Assembly (NCBI RefSeq): GCF_001425265.1
Contig: NZ_LMEC01000020.1
Span: forward strand, 768,707 to 832,706
Direction of reading: 5' to 3'
Source: Massilia sp. Root418
GTDB taxonomy: Bacteria; Pseudomonadota; Gammaproteobacteria; Burkholderiales; Burkholderiaceae_D
DNA: 64,000 nucleotides
The notes under the pieces were generated by a model, which had not been told where the DNA came from, did no database searches, and saw nothing but the letters and a program-made list of their open reading frames with translations. Below, piece after piece: positions 1-7,412 of the stretch (positions are counted from its first letter, which is position 1; the number at the start of each line of letters is the position of its first letter). The position numbers and the translations under genes are program-made.

Positions 1-1
1 G

Positions 2-304
2 GCGCTGTATGCCCACAGCGACGACCTGGCACTTGGCGCCATCGAGGCCATGGAAGAAGCAGGCCTTAAGCCGGGGCGGGATATCCTGGTGGTGTCGATC
101 GGCGGCGCGCGCTCTGCTTTCGAGGCCATGGCGGCCGGCAAACTGAATGCGGCGGTGGAATGCAGCCCCCTGCTCGGCCCGCAGCTGATGCAACTGGCGC
201 GCGACGTGCTGGCCGGCAGGCGCGTGCCCAAGTGGGTGACGACGGAAGAATCGCTGTTCCAGGCCGGCGCTGCCGCCGCTGAACTGGCGCGGCGCAGGTA
301 CTGA
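2..304 (+). CDS. Sugar ABC transporter substrate-binding protein, YtfQ-like (3' part only)
   Basis: This is the C-terminal 100 residues of a periplasmic sugar-binding protein; the start lies left of the window. The frame opens at base 2 and reads ALYAHSDDLALGAIEA, then KPGRDILVVSIGG and AMAAGKLNAAVECSPLLGPQ. That pattern is the typical lobe-closing end of type I periplasmic binding proteins, closest in memory to the galactofuranose/pentose binder YtfQ. It would deliver a monosaccharide to an ABC permease in the inner membrane; the permease genes are not in the window. It faces the xylR-like gene at 647-1837 tail to tail. Substrate is inferred only; the family call is firm. Confidence 0.8.
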   Translation, partial: ALYAHSDDLALGAIEAMEEAGLKPGRDILVVSIGGARSAFEAMAAGKLNAAVECSPLLGPQLMQLARDVLAGRRVPKWVTTEESLFQAGAAAAELARRRY

Positions 305-646
305 ACCGAAGGCAGGCGCGCTATCCACGGCCGCCGCTGCCCACCCGCTGCAGCCGCAGCTGGCCGCCGTCCGCCTGGCCGGCCACTGGCCGGGCGCCAC
401 GCTGCAGGCAAGCCGGCCACTGGGCGGGCGCCACGCTGCAGGCAAGCCGGCCACTGGGCGGGCGCCACGCTGTAGCCAAGCCGGCCGCTCACAGGTCGCC
501 ACCACCGTAGCCGTGTGGGCCGCTCGTCTTGCGCCGACCGCTGTAGCGGGATCCGGCCGCATGCTAACGCCGGCTGCTGGCTGCTGGCAGCCGGCTGCCG
601 GCCGCTGGCTGCCGGCCGAAGCCAGCCGCTGGCCCTGGCCGTCCTG
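305..646. other. Intergenic region with tandem repeats, no gene seen
   Basis: Convergent intergenic space between the sugar-binding protein and xylR. It holds a 34-bp tandem repeat (see 379-488) and, at about 565-640, a stretch of imperfect GCTGGCTGCCGGCC-type repeats able to fold on themselves. I see no convincing coding frame, tRNA or canonical terminator with a T-tract. Confidence 0.6.
379..488. repeat. 34-bp tandem repeat, three copies plus a partial
   Basis: Copies start at 379, 413, 447 and (partial) 481, each beginning CCGGCCACTG and including GGGCGCCACGCTG. Copies one and two differ by a single base; copy three differs near its end. The unit contains the palindromic GGCGCC and could fold in RNA. 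It lies between convergent genes. Confidence 0.9.
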
Positions 647-1837
647 CTAGGCTGCTGCGGTAGTCTCGCCGAGCGCGCGGTCGCGGTAGGCGCGCGGGGT
701 GCAGCCCAGCTCGCGCTTGAACACCAGGTGCATATACTGGGTGGAAGTGAAGCCGCAGCCCAGCGCCACGTCGGCAATGCTGCGCTCTCCGCATTCCAGG
801 CCGGCCTTGGCCGCGTCCAGCTTGAAGCGCAAGATCACGTCGTGCACGCTGCAGCCCAGCTCCTGGCGGAAATACGCTTCCAGCGACGAGCGCGACACGC
901 CCACGTATTCGGCCACCTGGTGCGTCTTGATGCCCTGGCAGGCGTACTGGCGGATGAAATGGCGCGCCCGCATCACATGCGGATGCTTGACCGGCTGGTG
1001 CTGGCTGGAGGCGAACACATTGATGCCGGCCGGCGGCACCTGGATGCGGGTGTCCGCCAGGCGCACGCCGTGCAGCATCTGGTCCAGCAAGTGGGCCGCC
1101 GTACGGCCCATCTCCTGCGCGCCCTGGATTACGGAACTGAGCGGAATGCGGGTGAGCATGCGCACCAGCGGATCATTGTCGATACCGATCAGCGCCACCT
1201 GTTCCGGCACCTCGATGCCGGCAATGGTGCAGGCCTGCAGCAGCTGGCGCGCGCGCGCATCGGTCACGCCGATGATGCCGATCGGCTTGGGCAGGCTGCG
1301 CAGCCAGGCGATCTGGCCCTGCACCGCCTCGTCCCACGAAGACGCGCTGGTTTCGCAGCCACGGAAGATCTCGCCTTCCATCTGGTCTTCCTGCATCAGG
1401 TTGAGAAAAGCGTTCTCGCGCTCCTGCGCCCAGCGGTTTTCCTTGGCCTTGGGCAGGCTGAACATGGCGAAGCGGTGCAGGCCCACATCGATCAGATGAT
1501 CGCGCGCCAGTTTGATCAGTTTGAAATTGTCGGTCGCCACGTAAGGCACGCCGCGCGGATAGTCGGCCTCGTCGGAGTAGGAGCCACCCACCGCCACCAC
1601 CGGCACGCTGCAGCGCGACAGCGCCGCCGCCACCGCCGGATCGTCGAAATCGGCAATGATGCCGTCGCCCTGCCAGCGCTCGATGCCGGCCAGGCGCAGG
1701 CGGAAATCCTCCTCCAGGAACAAGTCCCATGCCGCGCGCGTGCTGCCCAGGTAGGCCGCGATACCGGCCGTGACCTCGCGGTCGAAACTCTTATTCGCGT
1801 TAAACAGCAGCGCAATCCTGTGTGCTTTCGTCTTCAT
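647..1837 (-). CDS. xylR: XylR-type AraC family transcriptional regulator of xylose genes
   Basis: A 396-residue regulator that aligns by eye along its whole length with E. coli XylR (392 aa). The N-terminus RIALLFNANKSFDREV and GDGIIADFDD belongs to the LacI/PBP-like sugar-binding domain (about 1-275). The last 100 residues carry two helix-turn-helix units (about 305-325 and 350-372) ending in GCTPRAYRDRAL. XylR binds xylose and activates xylose uptake and catabolic genes. The start ATG follows GGAGACC at good spacing. Its neighbour, the YtfQ-like binding protein, suggests a pentose transport locus extending left. Xylose would be an end product of xyloglucan breakdown by the GH genes nearby, so a role in the same lifestyle is likely. 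Ligand identity is inferred from the family. Confidence 0.88.
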   Translation of the reverse strand: MKTKAHRIALLFNANKSFDREVTAGIAAYLGSTRAAWDLFLEEDFRLRLAGIERWQGDGIIADFDDPAVAAALSRCSVPVVAVGGSYSDEADYPRGVPYVATDNFKLIKLARDHLIDVGLHRFAMFSLPKAKENRWAQERENAFLNLMQEDQMEGEIFRGCETSASSWDEAVQGQIAWLRSLPKPIGIIGVTDARARQLLQACTIAGIEVPEQVALIGIDNDPLVRMLTRIPLSSVIQGAQEMGRTAAHLLDQMLHGVRLADTRIQVPPAGINVFASSQHQPVKHPHVMRARHFIRQYACQGIKTHQVAEYVGVSRSSLEAYFRQELGCSVHDVILRFKLDAAKAGLECGERSIADVALGCGFTSTQYMHLVFKRELGCTPRAYRDRALGETTAAA

Positions 1838-2410
1838 TTATCGGTCTCCGGTATTGCTATTTTTATAAAGCTGGACCCGCCCCTGTAAAGCTGGCGGATA
1901 CATTGCCATCCATGCCGGCTATGCTGCCGTACACGATGCCCGGGCCCGTCCTGTCAGGTGGACGGTGCCGCAGGTATTCATGTGGCCGCCGAGGGCGGCC
2001 GAATTCGATTGAAAGAGCAGCGCCGGAAATGGCGCTAAAAGACGCGGCGTGAAAAGAAGTGGCGTGAAAAGAAAAGGCTTTAAATCCAAGGTCGTCTCCT
2101 CAACTGCTTTTTTGTAATGGCGGGCGCTTTATGTCAGCGCCTCGATAAAACGTTTGCGCGTGGCGAATTCAAGCCGCGCCGCTGGCGCGGAGCTCACTGC
2201 TTGGAACGGTGTTGATCTGGGCGGGAATGCGCCGGGTGCGGTCAGTCATCGTATGTCTTCCTTGCACAGTGGACCGGACAGCTTGCGAAAGCTAACCTAT
2301 GACCCAGCTTATGGCTTCGGCAGACAGGGGCGGTAACGCCAGTACGAGGATTTCTATCACAATGCAGAAATTGCGATTACTTCTGCAGGGAGTGCAAACG
2401 CGCGTGCAGG
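1838..2410. other. 573-bp intergenic region with candidate regulatory repeats
   Basis: No coding frame looks real here. Two structures stand out. A 13-bp direct repeat GGCGTGAAAAGAA sits at 2046-2058 and 2061-2073, 15 bp apart start to start, a layout like AraC-family half-sites. A 7-bp inverted repeat TGCAGAA/TTCTGCA (2363-2369 and 2381-2387) lies just past the stop of the AraC regulator at 2411 and could be a weak terminator. The region is less GC-rich than the genes around it. Confidence 0.5.
2046..2073 (-). promoter_or_regulatory. Direct repeat upstream of xylR, candidate AraC-type operator
   Basis: Two exact copies of GGCGTGAAAAGAA with a 2-bp spacer, about 210 bp upstream of the xylR start. 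Tandem GAAA-containing half-sites resemble those bound by XylR in enterobacteria, but no experiment or alignment backs this. Confidence 0.3.
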
Positions 2411-3640
2411 CTAGCCGACGGCGTTGGCGGGGGTGGATGACGGTTCGGCCGCAGGCTCGGCGGCAGCCTCGGCCGGACACGCGGCAGGAGCGGGTTGCTG
2501 GGTAGCAAGGGAGCGGAAGGCTTTCGGCGTGCAGCCGTATTCTTCCTTGAAAAGCTTGTTGAAATACGAGACATTGGCATAACCGACCGAATAGGCAATT
2601 TCCGCCACGGCAGCACTGCTCTTTTCAGCCAGCAGGCGCGCCGCCTCGGTGAGGCGCAATTTATTCAGATAACTGGTGAATGTCATGCCGAGTTCCGTTT
2701 TCAGCACTTCATTCACCTTATTCCGGTTGGAACCGGTGCCGCTCACCACGCATTCCAGATCGAGTTCGGTATTGGTGTAATTGGTGGCGATAAAACGCAG
2801 CACCGTCGCCTTTTCCTTGTCCTTATAGGGTTCCAGCGTTAATTGGCGGTAAGCCACCAGGGCCCGGTCTTTTTTCAGCCGCGAATCCAGGCTGGCAATC
2901 AGGGCACGCGCATGGGCGCGGAAAAACCAGATGCCGAATGCGCTCCAGCCCGCCAGCAATATCAACGCGAGCGCGGCGAGATAGCGGTAATCCCTGCCGC
3001 GCAGCGTGAGCTCGCTGATTTCCACATGCGAATCCACCAGGCGGGGGCTGTTGAGACTGGTGCCGAACACCAGCTTGCCCACCTTGTCCAGGGTGTAGCC
3101 CTGGTGCGTGACGTCCAGTTTCATAGTGGTAAACCACCAGTCGGGAATGGTCATCCGCGTCATGTCCAGCGAAACCGGCACCCCCTGCTTGTTGCACGAA
3201 AAATAAGTGCCGGGCGAGCGATAGGTCTCGAAGCGGCCGGGGCTGGACACCTTGTCGTCGAAGACGGACACCGCGAAGGACAGGGAGTTGGACGGCGCAC
3301 ACTTGGCCAGGAAGGTGACGCTGGAGTACTTGGTCCAGTCCGCCAGAGCCGGCTTGCCCTTGCCGTCTTCCAGTTCCAGCCCGACAGACGCGTAAGGATA
3401 GGTCGCCGTATTGGTAACCCGCAGGTCGAAACGCAGCACGTCGTCCTTGGCGTCGCCGACGCGGACGCTGGAGGTGCCCTCGTCTGTCCGTCCCACATAG
3501 CGCCAGTGCGCGCCGTCCCGCTGCCTGTGCAGCAGGTTGACGGTCAGGTAACTGCTATGGACGAGCACAGCCGCAGCCAAGGCGTCGGCAAGGAGCAGGA
3601 AAACAAGTGCCAGCAGCGCCTTCTTATAAAACTCTTGCAT
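2411..3640 (-). CDS. Membrane-anchored AraC family regulator with extracytoplasmic sensor domain
   Basis: 409 residues with an unusual layout for AraC proteins. A hydrophobic segment at about 8-28 is followed by a 190-residue domain, a second hydrophobic segment at about 219-240 and a cytoplasmic C-terminal AraC HTH domain (about 275-380, ending GCTPKAFRSLAT). The middle domain is rich in beta strands (SSVTFLAKC, then SFAVSVFDD, RSPGTYFSC, VSLDMTRM, IPDWWF and SHVEISELTL). This pattern recalls jelly-roll carbohydrate-binding domains; that is inference. The protein would sense a saccharide outside the inner membrane and bind DNA from the membrane. It follows the antiporter gene by 107 bp on the same strand, downstream of GH5-GH3. 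A close paralogue lies at 20547-21707. The tail after residue 380 is low-complexity Ala/Pro/Glu. Confidence 0.85.
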   Translation of the reverse strand: MQEFYKKALLALVFLLLADALAAAVLVHSSYLTVNLLHRQRDGAHWRYVGRTDEGTSSVRVGDAKDDVLRFDLRVTNTATYPYASVGLELEDGKGKPALADWTKYSSVTFLAKCAPSNSLSFAVSVFDDKVSSPGRFETYRSPGTYFSCNKQGVPVSLDMTRMTIPDWWFTTMKLDVTHQGYTLDKVGKLVFGTSLNSPRLVDSHVEISELTLRGRDYRYLAALALILLAGWSAFGIWFFRAHARALIASLDSRLKKDRALVAYRQLTLEPYKDKEKATVLRFIATNYTNTELDLECVVSGTGSNRNKVNEVLKTELGMTFTSYLNKLRLTEAARLLAEKSSAAVAEIAYSVGYANVSYFNKLFKEEYGCTPKAFRSLATQQPAPAACPAEAAAEPAAEPSSTPANAVG

Positions 3641-3704
3641 GATGGTACGGATCGTACGGTCTGTTTATAGGTCTCATTGCCTCGCCTCTGACGGGTGGGC
3701 TACC

Positions 3705-3717
3705 TGCATCATAACAG
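3705..3717 (-). promoter_or_regulatory. Conserved promoter element upstream of the membrane AraC gene
   Basis: On the minus strand this reads CTGTTATGATGCA, containing a -10-like TATGAT. The same 13 bp occurs at 21735-21747 upstream of the paralogous regulator, while the flanking sequence differs. It is therefore a candidate promoter or operator kept between the two copies. Near the start codon there is also a direct repeat GTACGG at 3645 and 3654. Confidence 0.5.
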
Positions 3718-3747
3718 CACAGTCCGGCCGCGGCGCTTTCTAAACAG

Positions 3748-4956
3748 TCAAGAACTCGCTTGTTGCACCAGGCCCGCCCCACCCGCCCGGTGCAGGCGCG
3801 GATGCACGACAGGCACGGTGAGCATGGTGCTGGCGCAGGCCATCAGCAGCAGCGCGGTGAAGGTTTCGTTGGTGATGATCTGCTTGTCGAGCAGGATGTT
3901 GGCGAAGATGATCTCGATCAGCCCCTTGGTTTGCAGCAGCCAGCCGATGATGGATGCCTCGCCCTCTTTCCATTTGAGCACCTTGCCGGCCAGGCGCGTG
4001 CCCACCAGCTTGCCGCCCACCGAGGCCAGCAGCATCAGCCCGGCCGCGAAGAACACCGGATAGCTGCCCAGGTCCCACTGCGTGCGCAGGCCGGTGCTGA
4101 GGAAGAACACGGGCATCAGCACCAGCAGCACGTGCTTGAACAGCATGTCCAGCTTGCGCTGCTCGAACCAGGCGGCGTCCATCACCACGCCGGCCAGGAA
4201 GGCGCCCACCATGTAGTGCAGGCCGGCCCAGTCGGCGCCGAAGCCGCAGGCGGCCAGCCAGATCAGCGACACGTACCAGCGGTCGTCCTCCTCCAGCCTG
4301 GCCATCAGGCGGCGGAAGAACATGGTCAGCACGCCGAAGGCCAGCAGGAAGCCGGCCTGGCGCCCCACCCGCTCCCAGTCCAGCAGGATGATGGCCAGCA
4401 CGCCCCAGATGGCCACGTCGTCCAGGCTGGCGTAGCGCAGGATGCGCTGGCCCATGGGCTGGCGCAGGATCTCCAGCTTTTCCATCAGCAGCACCAGCAC
4501 CGGCAGCGCGGTGACGGCGCACGCCATGCCGATGCCGAGCAGGAACTGCCAGTCCTTGCCTTTCGGGCCTATCCAGCCCTGGTAGCCCAGCAGCAGCAGC
4601 GCGGCGCCGCAGCCGAACAGCAGCGGCACGCCCAGCGCGAAGCCGGCCGTGGCGGCGCTCTCGCGGCGGTATTGCCACACTTTTTTCAGGTCCAGCTCGA
4701 TCCCGGCCAGCATCACGAACAGCATCACCGCCCACCAGGCGATGCCGTTCAGCGACTGCATGACAGCCGGGGTGAACACGAACTTGTGATATTCAGGAAA
4801 CGCCGCGCCCAGCACACCCGGGCCCAGCAGCACCCCGCCGATAATCTGGACGATGACCAGCGGCGCCACAAAGTCGGTCTTGCAAAGCCGCCACACCAGG
4901 TAGGGCACGCTGAAGATCAGCAGCATGGCCAGCAGGAATATCTCGGTCGTGTTCAT
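3748..4956 (-). CDS. CPA2-family cation:proton antiporter (KefB/NapA-like membrane domain)
   Basis: 402 residues, almost all hydrophobic, with about 12-13 membrane segments. It matches the sodium/hydrogen exchanger domain of the monovalent cation:proton antiporter-2 family, including LLGPGVLG near the start, the discontinuous-helix region and RYASLDDVAIWGVLA, where the acidic pair is expected in the ion-binding helix. There is no C-terminal RCK/TrkA-N domain, so it is not a full Kef channel. It would exchange Na+ or K+ for protons across the inner membrane. The start has a strong AGGAGG 5 nt upstream. It lies 16 bp after the GH3 gene, so it is probably the last enzyme-operon gene. Ion specificity is unknown. 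Confidence 0.8.
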   Translation of the reverse strand: MNTTEIFLLAMLLIFSVPYLVWRLCKTDFVAPLVIVQIIGGVLLGPGVLGAAFPEYHKFVFTPAVMQSLNGIAWWAVMLFVMLAGIELDLKKVWQYRRESAATAGFALGVPLLFGCGAALLLLGYQGWIGPKGKDWQFLLGIGMACAVTALPVLVLLMEKLEILRQPMGQRILRYASLDDVAIWGVLAIILLDWERVGRQAGFLLAFGVLTMFFRRLMARLEEDDRWYVSLIWLAACGFGADWAGLHYMVGAFLAGVVMDAAWFEQRKLDMLFKHVLLVLMPVFFLSTGLRTQWDLGSYPVFFAAGLMLLASVGGKLVGTRLAGKVLKWKEGEASIIGWLLQTKGLIEIIFANILLDKQIITNETFTALLLMACASTMLTVPVVHPRLHRAGGAGLVQQASS

Positions 4957-4972
4957 GTCGCCTCCTGGCGGG

Positions 4973-7243
4973 TTAGTGCTTCTGGCCGTTCATTGGCTTG
5001 CTGCTGATTGGCTTGCCATTCACGTCGTACACCGCAGCCTCCAGGTGCACCACCTTGCTTACGGCCTTGCTACCGGCGGCCTCGGCGGCATCGGCCGCGA
5101 GGATGACCTTGTAGTCGCCCTTGGCCACTTTCCAGGTCTTGCTGGCGGAGTCATACATGGCCAGCAGGCGCGGATCCACCGTGACGGCCGCCTTGACGCT
5201 GGCACCCGGCGCGGCCTCGACCTTCTGGAACCCGACCAGGCGCTTGGGCGCTTCCCAGCGCGCGCTCACCGGCGCCACGTAGACCTGGGCCACTTCCTTC
5301 CCGGCCACCCGGCCCACGTTTTTCACCGTGAACGAGGCATGCAGGATGCCGTCCTTGACGCCGGCCGACAAGTCGGACATGGCGAAATCGGTGTAGGACA
5401 GGCCGTGGCCGAACGGGAACAGCGGCTTCAGGCCCTTCAGGTCGAACCACTTGTAGCCCACCGCCGCGCCCTCGTGGTAGTGCACGTCGAAGCGCTTGTC
5501 GGCCACTTCGGGATAGCCGTCCAGCGCGGGACGCGGCAGCTGCGCCTCGGACGCCGGGAAGGTGGCGGGCAGGTGGCCGGACGGATTGACTTCGCCGAAC
5601 AGCACGCCGGCAATCGCCTCGCCGCCGCTGCTGCCGGGATACCACGCCTCCAGCACCGAAGCCACCTTGGGCAGCCAGGGCATGGTCACCGGGCCGCCGG
5701 TTTCCAGCACCACCACCGTCTTCGCGTTGGCGGCCGCCACGGCGGCGATCAGCTCATCCTGCTTGCCGGGCAGCGACAGGTTGGGCACGTCGAAACCTTC
5801 GCCGGTCCACTGGGTGGCGAACACCAGCACCACGTCGCTTTCCCGCGCCAGCCTGGCGGCGGCGGCCGGATCTTTGCCGTCGCTGTAGGCCACCACGGCC
5901 TTGGGCAGGCGCGCCTGAATCGCCTTCAGCGGCGAGGACGGATAGATCATCACCGGGCCGGGCCAGGTCTTGGGCATGAGCTCCGGCGCCGCGTTGCCGC
6001 CTTGCGGGTACACCAGCGAGGAGCCGCCGCCGGCCATCACGCCGCGGTCCGCATAGCCGCCGATCACCGCCACCCGCTGGACCGACTGGTTCAGCGGCAG
6101 CACGGCGCCGCTGTTCTTCAGCAGCACCATGCCTTCCTGCGCATCCTTGATCGACACGGCGGCGTTGGCCTTGAAGTCGATGCTCTCGGCGGCCGGCTTC
6201 ACCGGCTGGTCCACCACGCCGTGCTCGAACATGGCGTACAGGATGCGGCGCACCATGTCGTCCAGGCGCGCCTGCGGCACCCAGCCGTTGAGCACGGCTT
6301 CCTTCAGCGGCGGGCCGAAGTAGTCGGCCAGGTCGAACGGCATGCCCGATTGCTGGTCCAGCCCGGCGTTCGCTGCCGGGATGGTGCTGTGCACCGCGCC
6401 CCAGTCCGACATCACCCAGCCCTTGAAGCCCCAGTCCTTTTTCAGCACCTCGGTCAGCAGGTAGCTGCTCTCGCAGCCGTACACGCCGTTCACGCGGTTG
6501 TAGGAGCACATCACGGAACCGGGATTGCCGTCTTCCTTGGCGATCTGCAGGGCCAGCAGGTCCGACATGCGGGCCGACTGGTCGTCGATTTTCACGTTCA
6601 GCGTGGTGCGGTTGGTTTCCTGGTCGTTCAGCGCGAAATGCTTCAGCGTGGACACCACGCGGTTGGACTGGATGCCCTTGATCTGCGCGCCGACGATCTT
6701 GCCGGCCAGCAGAGGGTCTTCCCCGGCGTACTCGAAATTGCGGCCGTTGCGCGGCTCGCGCATCAGGTTCACGCCGCCGGCCAGCAGCACGTTGAAGCCG
6801 TAGGCGCGCGCTTCCGCGCCGATCATGGCGCCGCCCTCATAAGCGGTTTTCAGGTCCCAGGTGGCGGCCGTGTTCAGGCCGGACGGCAGCGCGGTGCCGT
6901 GGCGCGCATCCGGTCCGGCCTGGCTGGCCACGCCCAGGCCGGCGTCGGTTTCGCGCAGGTGGGGAATGCCCAGGCGCGGCACGCCGTAGATGAAACCGGC
7001 CGACTGCTTATGGGACTCCTCCGGGCGCTTGGTCTTTTTCGACTCCATGTCCGCGCCCAGGTAGCCGTAGACCAGCTTCAGCTTCTCGTCCAGCGTCATT
7101 TCCCGCACCGCCAGGTCGGCGCGCTCGCCGGCGGCCAGCTGCGCGTTCATCCAGGGCTGGGCGCCCGTTTCGGCGGCCAGCACCGAACCCCAGCACATGG
7201 CGACAGCGGCCGACAAAAGACTGATCTGCTTCTTGAATCTCAT
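4973..7243 (-). CDS. bglX: Secreted GH3 beta-glucosidase
   Basis: About 756 residues. The start is placed at the ATG at 7243 because GGAAG precedes it and a signal peptide follows directly (KKQISLLSAAVAMCWGS to VLA-AE); a GTG further up at 7327 adds an unlikely leader. The N-terminal barrel shows KHFALNDQETNR and the nucleophile motif GWVMSDWGA (Asp about 280). The alpha/beta sandwich follows, and a fibronectin III-like domain closes the protein (GHGLSYTDF then FTVKNVGRVAGKEV). Retaining GH3 enzymes release glucose or similar units from the non-reducing end of beta-glucosides. It sits between GH5 (upstream) and an antiporter (downstream) on the same strand, preceded by an intrinsic-terminator-like hairpin at 7274-7299. 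The symbol is by similarity only. Confidence 0.9.
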   Translation of the reverse strand: MRFKKQISLLSAAVAMCWGSVLAAETGAQPWMNAQLAAGERADLAVREMTLDEKLKLVYGYLGADMESKKTKRPEESHKQSAGFIYGVPRLGIPHLRETDAGLGVASQAGPDARHGTALPSGLNTAATWDLKTAYEGGAMIGAEARAYGFNVLLAGGVNLMREPRNGRNFEYAGEDPLLAGKIVGAQIKGIQSNRVVSTLKHFALNDQETNRTTLNVKIDDQSARMSDLLALQIAKEDGNPGSVMCSYNRVNGVYGCESSYLLTEVLKKDWGFKGWVMSDWGAVHSTIPAANAGLDQQSGMPFDLADYFGPPLKEAVLNGWVPQARLDDMVRRILYAMFEHGVVDQPVKPAAESIDFKANAAVSIKDAQEGMVLLKNSGAVLPLNQSVQRVAVIGGYADRGVMAGGGSSLVYPQGGNAAPELMPKTWPGPVMIYPSSPLKAIQARLPKAVVAYSDGKDPAAAARLARESDVVLVFATQWTGEGFDVPNLSLPGKQDELIAAVAAANAKTVVVLETGGPVTMPWLPKVASVLEAWYPGSSGGEAIAGVLFGEVNPSGHLPATFPASEAQLPRPALDGYPEVADKRFDVHYHEGAAVGYKWFDLKGLKPLFPFGHGLSYTDFAMSDLSAGVKDGILHASFTVKNVGRVAGKEVAQVYVAPVSARWEAPKRLVGFQKVEAAPGASVKAAVTVDPRLLAMYDSASKTWKVAKGDYKVILAADAAEAAGSKAVSKVVHLEAAVYDVNGKPISSKPMNGQKH

Positions 7244-7273
7244 AATTGCTTCCATTGCTGTTGATAGACTTGT

Positions 7274-7299
7274 AAAAATGGGGCGGCCTAAGCCGCCCC
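7274..7299 (-). terminator. Intrinsic terminator-like hairpin between GH5 and GH3 genes
   Basis: On the minus strand an 8-bp G+C stem GGGGCGGC/GCCGCCCC (7280-7287 and 7292-7299) with a 4-nt loop is followed by ATTTTTAC. This is a standard rho-independent terminator shape. It ends only about 30 bp before the GH3 start codon, so GH3 either depends on read-through or the hairpin protects a processed mRNA end. Confidence 0.75.
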
Positions 7300-7412
7300 G
7301 AAAACTGCTGTTGAGGCAGTCGGACACAACGGACTACGAAGAAACTTGTGGACCCGGCCAGCCTGCAGCGCGCGGCGCGCGGCGCTGGCCTGGCCCGGGA
7401 TGAAGCACCGCC

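Noticed and set aside
7244..7327. GTG start for GH3 at 7327
   Set aside because: It would include the terminator hairpin and bury the signal peptide; the ATG at 7243 has a ribosome site.
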